Origin: Marthasterias glacialis
Taxonomy: Eukaryota > Echinodermata > Asteroidea > Forcipulatida > Asteriidae
Reading direction: 5' to 3'
NCBI GenBank assembly: GCA_911728455.2
Contig: OU452219.1
Span: 10,692,397-10,756,396, forward strand
DNA length: 64,000 nucleotides
A program made the translations under genes and the position numbers. The notes below the pieces were generated by a model. That model saw only the letters and a program-made list of their open reading frames with translations, was not told the DNA's origin and did not search any database. Shown piece after piece: positions 22,101 to 34,100 of this stretch (its first letter is position 1; the number at the start of each line of letters is the position of its first letter).

Positions 22101-25100
22101 ATGTTTGAAAACAGTGGAAACATGTAATGGGGTTATTCACTTTTTTCTTGTGACTCCGATGACCAGTTGATTTTACAGATTTGCTATTGTCATGTGTATG
22201 GTGGGTGACACAAAGTTTGGATACTGGTCTTTGACAATTACCAATGTTGTCCGTGTGCTGTAAGAACGCCTGAAGATTACCGTTGTTACATACAGTGTAT
22301 GTTTTTAACAAACATGTTTTTTTTGTGCATAATGTTTCACAAATAAATATAAATTCAACTGCAAAATTGATGAAGCCAGCAGCTGTAAACGTCTTGTAGA
22401 TTTGCCAGGAAAGAAGTTCATTTTTTATGTATGATATGTTTTTCCAGCTCATCATGCCCAATTGATGGAATGCATTATGACATACAAGAAAGATGTCTTT
22501 AAGGTAAGTGATATGAAAAGTATTTTATGCAGTTTTTACATCTATTAAATAGTGATACAATGCTACACTGCAGAAAGTAGTTATTGCTTTATAAATTACT
22601 TTGCTTAGCAAGTTTCTTTGCCAAGCAACTGGGGGCACCAGTTACGACAATGTTAACTATATGGCATTTTGGATGGTAACCTGTTTCTGCTAAGCAAGAT
22701 TTGTCCATGCTTACCAGCTTTATAAAATGTGGCCCTGCTCTTTATGACTGACTAATGATTGTGTTTTCTTACAGGATATCCTATGTACCATAGCCTTTGG
22801 TCCATCATCAGCTCGTGGTGCTGCTTCTAATCTTCTTTTCCATTACTGGCCGTCTCTTGTGCCGTCCAACGTTGAGGACAGGGACTTCTCCTATACATGT
22901 AAGTGATTTGTGTATGAATGGCGCCCCTTGAACAAAGATATTGATAGGATAGGGAGACTGCCAACATAGGGCTAGTTAACCCGGTTGGTAGAGCATTGGC
23001 ATGTAAACCCGCAGGTCGCACATTCAAATCCTGCTCTGGTTAATTTTTTTTTCACACCCAAAATTGATTTATATATACCCATTCAGTTTCCCTTGTCGTT
23101 TATTACTTGATTTGTGTATTGTAATAATTGTCTTTTGTATGTGTACAGTCTCCTGCATACTCTAACATCCGAAAACTTTTGGAAACCTCGTACTGTAAAT
23201 ATGTTTTAGCGTGTGAAGGACACAATATGATGTACTAAATGTTCAAGTCTGTGTGGGAATTGCACAGTGTCACATATTGTGCATTCCACGTTTAGGATGA
23301 TAAGTCTGTAATAGTCTGTTCAAGTTGTAGTTCACGGATCATTTTGTAATCCTAAGGGTTTATTGTTCATACCAGTGGGAGACTTTCGAATGATAGGTGG
23401 CAGCAGACTTACAAGGTAAATTGTCATTGTTTAGGTAGTTATGAGCATGCGCACATTTCCAAGAACAGTGGATATACCTGGTGAGTCTGCTGCCATCTAG
23501 CGTCCTCAAAAGTCTCCCATTTGTATCATGTGAACAAATGAATACCAGTAGTCATATTACTACTTCCTCCTGCAAGAAGATTTATTTGTAAGGGTAGATT
23601 CCTTGCACTGGTGTCACACATGGCTACTGTCTGAGTTGTCTGCCATTTTTGGAGTCAAATTGCATTGTAAAGATATGGTGCTCTAGCTAACCAAGTGCCC
23701 ATCATCTAAAATAGGCACTGTCCAGTAGTACAGGGGGGAATCTGACTTTCAAAATGGCGCGGCCTATATTTAACATGGGGGATTGGGTCATAAATTACTG
23801 GGAGATATGGCTTTAGAAGATCAATCAAAATATTCCCCGTTGTTTCTTGAAGGTTGGAAGCCCATTCTGTGCCAGAGATCCAACTGTTTATCTCCTGTGA
23901 ATAACGCTGCTGTCAAGGTAAGATATAATGGGAGACTTTTGAGACGATAGCTGGCGTCCCACTCACCGGTCCTCTTCCATTATTCTCAGCGACGAGAACA
24001 ATAGAAAATGATCAATGAGTGCGACGCCCGCTATTGTCTCAAAAGTCTCCGATGTCACTCGTAGTTAATAATAGAATCTCAAACTTTGGATAGTGAATAT
24101 ATAATCTAATGTGGATTGCGGTAGTACCTGTAATCATTTTGTTTGCTGTGAAAGAAAAAAAAAGGTAGGGTTATAGAGAGGTTTCATGTGACGTCACCCG
24201 AGACCTTTTTCTAATGCTGCGTACACAAACAGATGCTGGAAATCATTCAGCAGACGACGTGTCACGGCTGCGAATTGAACTTTCCCGGGGTCACGCAACC
24301 TCTCTATTATTGGTACACTCAAACTGTCTTTACAAAAAGATCTTCTTTATGAAAGATTCCCAACCAACAGTTGAGCACATTTCAAAAGGAGAAAATTTTT
24401 CACTGCATTTTGCATTTCATGGACACCAAACCAAGCTCACATTGCATGTTACTTCTCACCCAGTATTGCCTAGTTTACAGCGTTTTGCTTGGTATTTTTT
24501 TATGTACTTTTATTATTGTACTTTCTGTATGAATACTTACATATTATGCAATGATGATATAATAAAGATTTGAGAGTAGATAGTTCCAGATATACGCCAT
24601 CTTTATGAGCAACTTGGGTTTTGACTTTGAGCTGTATCAAACGGTCTGACTTTTCTATGCAGCCAAGTTGTTCACCGACCAATCATACAATCTTGCGGTA
24701 TTGACACATAAAGCATAGTTGTGTGCTAAAACATAATGTATAATTGGCCATAAAGATGGCCTATGTGTTGTCACTGTGTTACCCTGTGTGTTGTCAAGTG
24801 GGAACTATCTATTGGACTTTCTGTACGTAACGATAATATATTAAGGATTTGAGAATTGTGTGTTGTAGATGTGTATGGATCCAGTGATTGCAGGAAAGTA
24901 CAGTAAGCATCCACCTCCATTGTATCTGTGTCAAGTCTGCAGTGACTATGTTAACAGGTAAGGAATCCTATTGCTTCTTCATCATGTGCCAATCCTGTTG
25001 GTAAATCATTGCATCACACGCATGCGTATCTGCGAGAAATCCCGCTCCAGTCAATTTTTCTTTGTTCAACCCAAAACTGTATTAGAACTTACACAGTCAG

Positions 25101-28100
25101 TTTCCCTTGTGGTTTATTGCTTGAAAATTTAACCGAATACTTTTGTTTTCAAAAGTAAATGGTCTCCATTATACTCGGGAAATATTATTGACAACATGTT
25201 TTTATCAAACAAGGAAGTCTGAGCAATGTTTTGATGAATGCAAGGTGATCAAAAAATCAAAGATAATAGTAAACGTGTAGGGAACGAATCTTCCACGCAA
25301 CATATAAAGAATTTAATATTTATATCCTTTAGAATGTTGTTTTTAAAGTTTTCTTAATTTTGTTTGTTCTTGTTTAGAGAAATTTGTGACTCCAAGCCAT
25401 TTCTGAATGTTCTTCAGCCACAGGAAAATGTCTCCAAGACCTGTGAGAATAAGGTACAGGAAAATACTTTTAACACTTTCTGTTAAGAATGGAGAGTCTC
25501 ATCCTGACAGTCTCAATAGTCTTAGTTTCACAAATTTGTTTTAATAGCTTCAGTTTGGTATTCTGTTGACCAAATTCACCTGACATAATCACTCACGGTA
25601 AATCTTGGTTTTGCCACTTGAGGAGTCAGATCCCTGTGTGTTACTGTGCAGTTTTTTTTAGGCAACTCACCCTTCCTTAGAACCACACTGAATCTTTACA
25701 TGTAATTTGACTCCCAAAATGGTAAACAGTGGGCACACTGTAGCCACATGTGACGCCAGTGCAAGTTGTCTATTGACCCCTTGCACCAACATCACATGCG
25801 GCTACGGTTTGCTACGCTCGCCATTTTGGGAGTCAATTTGCACATGTAAAGATAATGGCGCTACCAAGATTATTGCGATGATGACGTCAGGTGAGTCAGG
25901 CCGATAGACAAAGATTCTTCGGAAACCTTTGTATGTTTTTTCCCGCCCGTCTCAGAATTGTTCCGCATCTGACAAAGAAGCCCTGTATACCTGCTACTCT
26001 TCTGAGTGTACCGGCTTTAAGGGTAACCGACCGATCCGTTACTGTCAAAGCTGTAACAACTATATCCACAATGAGAGGAAGGATCACACCATCCAAGATT
26101 TCCCTGCTGATCCACTCTCATGCGATAAAGAGACACAGAGTTATCTCTGTGAAGCAATCATAAGGTAATACGCAGTTTATATGTAACGCTTTAACACACC
26201 CGAGAGCATCTCAAAGTGCTCAAGGACATAAGAGTCATGACTGGGAATCATTATTCAGCCATCAGAACTTGAGTCCGATGCATTAGGCTGCTCAGCCGTG
26301 ACACACCACAGTTGTAACTAACGTTTTAAACTGTTAAACTGTATTAAAACTAAAAACTCTTCAGAAAAGGTTTAAGTGGGGATAAGAATTCATCGCAAGG
26401 CATAAAATACAATTGAATTAGTTTTGTTGCAGCATCATTTAGAAATAACTGGTTACAGTTATGAAATGTGTCTATCCTGAAAAAAAAAATGGAGGTAGAT
26501 ATCGTTTTTTTCTTTATTTGAAATTTTTTTTGCATATGGAATCAAGAATTCAATTTTTTTGTTTTTGTTTTTGTTGACTTGTTTCTGATGAAATTTGTAA
26601 TTGCCAAGAAAAATTTTATATTTTAAACCGTGTAAAACTGAAGTAATCTTCCAGGTGTTTTTCTTTGTACTGTGCTTAAAGAGGTTCATGTTATCTAATA
26701 GAAATAGATTAATTTTGGGGTGAACAAAGAAAAACTGACTGGAGCGGGATTTGAACCTGCGACCACCGGTTTAAACGTATCGGTACGTTCAACAGGTGGT
26801 CGCAGGCTCAAATCCTGCTCCAGTAAATTTTTCTTTGTTCGACCCAAAATTGATTTAAAAAATTAACCAGTCAGTTTCCCTTGTGGTTTATTGCCTAATA
26901 GAAATAGGAATAATAAATGAACAAATAAAAGCTGTAGAGAACATGTAAAATGTACAATCTGTAGACGTAGAGTTAATAACCTCTTCGGCTTGACAAAACG
27001 TGAATTAGCCGTTGCAAACTGCTTACCAACCAAAACGACCTGTAGTGTACTTACAAAAGATTGTTACTGGCCTCATGTTTCGACCCTAGCAAAGTATGTA
27101 AAAGAATATTTATATTTAAAGAAAAAGTCTTTGAGAAACACTCTACAAGGGTTGAGCATGAGGCCAATAAAAACATTTTTTTCCTTCTTTTTCTCATTTT
27201 GCCACCAGTCTCCTGAAGGAAGCTCACATCATTGAGAAGGATCCACTCATGGCGGCAGCTGAGGCTGAGACAACCACGGACATGTTCAGCCAACCCTCAG
27301 AGAATGAAGTGATCGACCTGGAGAGCGTCGAGGGAGACTCTCGTCTGCTCAGTCGCTTTGGGTTGTGGCTGCTGATCGAGAAATGCAACCCAACTGACAG
27401 GACTGCTGACGAGGTGGTTGGCCGTCTGCTTAGCATGGTGTTCCAGTGGTTTGGATTTACTGCTACACTTACACAAGGTAAGACAAGACAATAATTCATG
27501 GGTAACCATCAACTTTGAGAAAATTTTAGAAAGCTGCCAATTTCTTTATACTCTTACATTCCTTCATATGGATCTTGCGTGTTTGATTCTTTTGCAGGCT
27601 CTATCCTGTCTAAACAAGTGTTCCTTTGCTGTTGTGTGACTGATGAGCCAAATTCAAAAATCTCTTTACCGAAAAATAAAACAAATTTCATGAAATAAAC
27701 CTTGAATTAATAATTGAACATCTTATAACATTGTGTCATTATTTTTCTTTTTTTCCTGTTACAGACAGCGTTGCTTTGGAAAGTCTTAAGTCAGATGTAA
27801 GTTAGTTATACAATGGAAGACTTTTGAGACGTTAGAGGGCGCCCCAGTAACCGGTCCTTTTCTATTGCTCTCATAATAGAAAAGGACCGGTTACTTGGGC
27901 GCCTGCTTATGTCCCAAAAGTCTTCTATTGTACTAAGGTGATGGCTAATGTTTGGTGAACTCTCTGTACCATATGAAAAAAATGGTGTCAATTTTGTCTT
28001 TTGTCAGCGTAAAAAAAAACCAAAAGCATTGACTGTATCCTTGTTCAGGTCTGGAATAAGTGTTCCGTAGGCCCAAACAATGGAAGAACAAAAAGAATCC

Positions 28101-31100
28101 TTGATTTACCTGGTTGACAAGCATGTGGGTTGTGTGTGTGAGTACTTTCTCAGCTGTATTTATGTAGGTTTTCATACTTTATTTTTGCTTAAACTTTTTT
28201 GTAAGCCCTAGGCACAGTGCCTTTTGGATAATCCGTCCCTGTCTTTGTTCTTCTTGTTAACCTCAACCCCAATATGATGGGTTGTTTCTCTATATTTATC
28301 ACTCAGTATGTCACCACTTGGTTGATTAAGATCCTGAAGAGTCACTTCAACGTCTTTGTGTCCTGCTTGCTGCCACAACCTCCTGACTACGCCAAGGTTG
28401 GAGGTGACTAGTAAGTATGCAGAACACAGATTTGTGCTATTTGTAAAACACTCTGACAGAAAGTATCGGAGAAAAAAAGCCAGGTTAACCTTGATGTTAA
28501 AAGAATGTGTGCCATAGTCCCTTGTAAAAGTTTGTAAATCAGAAATGATTTATCAGCTGAAAATATATCTGTTACTATCCCCTTTAAATAAAAAAAAAAG
28601 GGTATTTCATTTTAAATGCTTTTCCGGCAACACCCAGAAAGACAGGACATTAGGGCAAATGAGAAGCAACATTTTCTAGGAAATCGTTCTTTCTTTGTTC
28701 AGCTCATGCTAACATAGCTCCATTGTTGGTGTACTGACGTGTCATCAATCTGAATTCATTGTTTGACCACACAGTGACAGTTTGTGCAGTAGGATAACGG
28801 AGCTTCTCGGAGGGTTAAGGAAAGTCTTCAGTCTAACTCCATATAACTCCGTCACATTTGAGGTAAGCAGAGTTAGCTAGTCCATATTCGACCCTCAGGT
28901 GCAATGTTGGCCACTGTTCAACGATTCTGTATTTAAACAACAGATCTCTGTCACGGGTGTGTGATTTCTCAGGATTTTTCCTGTTTCCAGAATTTTCTCA
29001 AAACCTCCTTGAGCTTTCAAACTTTCTTGGGAGAAGTAAAGCGATCAACAAAGGGAGAAAGAAATCGTCCACGTTGTCTCAAAATCTTCAATTTGTATTT
29101 CTGTTGATGCAGAGTCTGTGAACCTTCTGAATTGTTTTACTCATTTCTTAAAAACTGTAGCATTTCAATCAAAAAAATGTCAAGGGAAGTTTTCCACCAT
29201 GATCATCTTTATACTATGTGAGTAAGGTGCAAATCTGTGGACTTTTATCTTTTCAATCTTACCATTGTTGTGCACACAACCTTTAAGGTATGGGATTACA
29301 TTATGCCACATTGGATGGAGTGCATCTGCAATGACATACCAGATGAGGAGATACCCCAGCTACAAGACGTCTTGTGTCGACTCTTTGATGTTGATATGTC
29401 CCCCTTGCCCTTCTCCACTGAGAAGCTCTTCAATTTCGTCGCTTGCCGGTTCCGAGGAATGGCTGCCAACGACCAAGAGAAAGCCCTCTTGTGGCTGCAG
29501 GTAAAAAAAAAATAGAAATTTTGTATGTGAAGTTTGCGGTTTGTCAGTGTTGCCCATAGTATTGCATTTGGGATCAAATAGTACGGCATGGGCAAGTGGT
29601 GTAGTGCACCGAACTCAAGTTCTGGTGGCCGTGTTATTGGTATCTGGGTTCGAAACTTGGTCATGACACTTTTGTCCTTCAGCAAGACACTTGACTATTA
29701 TTGCTCCTCTTTGCCCAGGGGTAAATGGGTACCTGTGAGGGCAGAGATGGTTCTTGTGATTGATTTAGCTTGGTGCGCTACATACTTGTCTACAAATGCA
29801 GGGAAGTACCAAGTGAGAAACAGTTTTTGTAATGATTTTTGTTGTATATTCTGTTTGCATTAACACCATGTGTATACATCTACTTTGCTGTGTAGATTGT
29901 TCTTTTGAGAACTTGTCTTGCTATTTATTCTACTACCGCGGACTAGAATAAATAGCACAACAAGTTCTCGCAAGAACAATCTACACAGAAAAGTAGATGT
30001 CCACATGTTGCTACCACAAACCGAATATACATTGATACCTCACCATGCAAAGCCTCAAAACTCATAGACTTTTGTTGTGTGATTCTGCAGGGATAAATTT
30101 TGATTACCTTAATGTGTCATGACTTAACCCAAGTTTCAATAAAGAATTAATTCCCTGTGTAGTACATTCTTTGCTTTTCTTGGCGGTAGAAAAAAAATTT
30201 CAGCAGTGTTTTAACTAATCATGATGGGTGCAGAATGTCAAACTGCAAGTTGATATAATCATTTCTTGTTCACTCTTTTCCAAATTAGCCGTATTTTTGA
30301 CAGCAAGAGGGCGCAACACTAGTTCCATTTTGAAAGTACAAAAATAATAAAACATTAAAGATAAACAATTTCCAAGCGAATTTCTTACACTGATTACATT
30401 GTAAAGCTGTCAATAAAAACCCCTCATAAGTTGTATATTATTAGAAGTCTAATTGCATCTTGTTTACCACACTATTTCTAAGGTTTGACCCCCAATCTCA
30501 CCCCAAAGGGCGCCCTCTTGCAGTCAAAAATAAGGCCTATGACAAACTAAATGTTACTCCTTTTGTTCCCAGATTCTCACAGAGACAGATATCGTCATCC
30601 CTCTGAAGTTACTCCTGAGCATCTTCAGTGACGGCCTCACCTCCATGTCCAAGATCCAACTCGCCAAGCAGCGTAAAGACCAACATCAGAAAGCCAACTT
30701 ACAATCAACAATCCCTCCCGTCAATAACATACAACGACCCCCAGATGAGGTGTTGGTGGAACCTCCATCAGTACCTCCCCCCTCGCCTCCCACTGAGCTA
30801 CCTTCTGTACCTCCACCTATCCCTGTTACCCTCCCTCCGGGAGGTTTGGCAGAGGAAGAAGGGGTCATCGGTGGCGTGATTGGGGTCATGGGTGAGGTGG
30901 GAGGCGTCCCTGTTGAGCTGCCATATGTGACTATAGATCCCTCTCCAGATGATGGGCCGATCCAGGAGCAAGATGAGGAACAAATCTTAAGATGCTTTGT
31001 CCTCATGTTAGACATGCTCGTTATCCAGGTATGATGGAATTTTTTTGTGACAACAAATTTGTACTATTGTCTGTCAACTTTGTTTAATTTTATTTTGTAT

Positions 31101-34100
31101 TGACCCAATTTACCTGATGTCATCATCACAATAATCTTGGTTGCGCCATTTAAGAAGTCAATGTCCTGTGTGCTATATAGTGAGTGCGCATTTTAGGCGA
31201 CACACTGTTCACATGCTTACCATAGTTGTTAAGTGCAATTTGACTCCCAAAATGACGAGCATGGTAGACAGTAGCGGCGTGTGACGTTGGTGCAAGGGCT
31301 CAGTACGTGTCGTTTCATAATCCCCATTTCCCTACATGTTTAATTTTGCGCTTTCTTGGTGCAGTTTAAATGAACCATCATCATAATCTTTGAATAAGTC
31401 GGAGTCAGACTACTAATTATTTTAAACCAGATGTTGACTTCAAAATTCCAGTGAGCATGCCTATAGCCAGGGGCCACTTTCATAGAGCTGCTTAACTCAA
31501 AAATTTTGCTTAACAAATTTCTGCTAAGTGCAATTTAACAGGGAACCAGTCACAAATTGTACATGTGAAATGATATTTTGGATGGTAACCTATTTCTGGT
31601 AACCAAAATTGTTTTGCACTCAGCTACTTTTTGTGCTCAAGCAGTTTTATGGAATCGGGCCCAGTATTGTGATCATTGCATGAACAAAACAAAACTGTTG
31701 ATTTTCAGAATAGAGTTCAGTTTCATGGGGTTAATTTATTGACAATGATTTCCCAATGGACAGTCCCCATAAATGTTCAGGGTATTGTATCGCTAACCGT
31801 GGTGATTTTTTATGTATCACTGCTGTTGACATTTTGGTTTCCTTATCCCTATCCCTTAGAATCAATGCATGATTTGGTGTGGTGCTGGTAGTTAATATCA
31901 CCCTGTCATGTAGACAGTGTGTTATCCTGTGTGTATGAGTATGTTCGTGTCTGCACGATACCAAGTACCTTCAATGTAACATGTTGGTGTCTCGTGTAGC
32001 AAGGTTAGTAGTTCACAGTTTGGTATTGCATGAAGTTTATCCTGGCCTTGCAGTTTTTTTTTCTTCGGGGGTATCTCTTGGTAAAGGGTCCTGTATTGAG
32101 GAAAATGTAAAATTCTTAATGCAAATTACAGGAATATTCTTTAAGTTTGTCCTTCAACGAGTTAGTCAAGCATGTGATTTATCAGGATTTTTCTTGATTT
32201 CAGGATTAGTTGCTGATCTCCCCGCATCTTTAGATTTTCTTGTAAGAGGCCAAAATTGCCATCCCAGAGATAAGCGACTGGGCCCTTTTTACGACCAAAC
32301 TTTCAGATACCCAATTGAAATGATGTAGAGAGTCTGCAAACCTCTGGAATGTAACATCCTGTAAATTCAGGGGGCTTTATCTCCACACCAAGAAGACACT
32401 GTTGAAACATTTTCTGAATTTTTCATTTTTATACAATCTGACCCCTGTGAAGTAGCAAAACACTTCATGGTTAAACTAAAAATTTACGTTCATTTGACAT
32501 GCAGCTGTTGTCTGTTCTTATTGACAGTTGTTCCTTTAAGTTTACTTTATTTCTAACTCAATCAGTTTAAATGGACAAACTATTACAGTAGATGAATAAA
32601 ACAATGTTGATTAAGTGGTGGAAGTCTCCATTACCACAGCTCCTTATGATAATGAGACTGATATTTACCAGCTGTATGAAGTATCGTCACATTTACAAAC
32701 CTAGCAATTGAACTTACTTCTCGTCTCACCAGTCAAGCTCAGTTGTCTAGTTGTTAGGACATCTACTCTAAAATATGGACGGTTTGGCTTTGAATCCTAC
32801 CCAAGATGTCTGAGGTTTTTTCCCCAACAGGACTTGGAAACAGCCAAGCAACTTTTCAGCAGATCAGTTGATTACATAAAAAAAAAATTGGCTATAGAAA
32901 ACAAAAAACATTGTTCAAAATAGTAGGTTGTGTTTAGCAGGTTGTGTTTTTTCCCCATAGCCTTGGAAATAGGCAAGCAAATTTCAGCTGATCAGCTAAT
33001 TTCAGCTAAAAAAAACAGGAAAAAATAGTGCCATTGAAAATTTTCCAACATTTTGTGTGCTCAATCATTCTTACTTCTGCAATTTTGAAGTTGTATGTCT
33101 GGGAAAGCACTGAGTATGCAGTGCTTGCTATAACACAGTGTAGGAAAAAACCAAATCATACAGATGTCTGTCTCCGATACAACAACGACATCAATAAATT
33201 TATATTATTTGTGTTTTACCTCACACCGGTGTGTGTTAAGCACTGGATACAGTACTTACCCAAGTCCTGTGAAGAAAACAACAAATCCACAGGCATATTA
33301 CTCAGGTGGGATTTCGAACCCATGACCTTCACCATTCCAGAGCAGATGTCATACCACCAGACCACCAAGCTTTCCCAGTTGCTAGAGGCCAGTTTGAATC
33401 CTATATGTTAGTAGCCGGTAACCCAACGATAACATTGACAAACCTTCTCTCCAGTGTGAGCTTCAGTTCCTGCCGTTTCATCAGGGTATGGAGAGCAGCC
33501 AATCCAAAGACTTTGTGTCCCTGCTGACCCAGATGCTCTCTATGACGTGGTTGGAGGCTCATAAATGCACCAACCCTAGGTCTGGTAAATTCCAACCCCA
33601 GCAGCAGCAGCCTAAGACCATCGGCCCTTGCTCGACGTGTGAACTGTGGGGAATCTTCTTCCAGCTCTCCCTCAGGATTCTGGAGCATATCTCCCCCGTC
33701 AGCGAGACCAAAGTCTGTGATATGCCCGAGGTTTGTAGTAATGGTTGTCATAACTTGGATTTGAAACATTGCATGGTGGAGATACAATCTAGTGAGGTTT
33801 GTGGTAACACCATGTACATGAGTAGGATTTGAACCTCTGCATGGTGGAGATACAATCTAGTAAGGTCCAGGTAACACCATGTACATGAGTAGTATTTGAA
33901 ACTTTGCATGGGGTGATACAATCTAGTAAAGTTTGTGGTAAAACCATGTACATGAAATTTCTCTATGAATTGTGGTGGTTCAGAAAAGAACCAGTGGTGA
34001 AAAACTTGATGTTTCAATCTGTATGCTCTGCTCTGATCATCTTCAGGAGAAAGCTGGAATGGTTATCATGAAAGGTTTTTACATTAAACTTCATAAAAAT

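Noticed and set aside
21991..22461. 156-codon open frame on the minus strand
   Set aside because: It overlaps UNC79 exon 6 antisense, reads low-complexity sequence with no family resemblance, and includes a retroelement-like tail (AATAAAG with TCTTA repeats); chance ORF.
30686..31015. 109-codon minus-strand open frame rich in Gly, Ser and Thr
   Set aside because: Shadow of the Pro-rich plus-strand exon 17.
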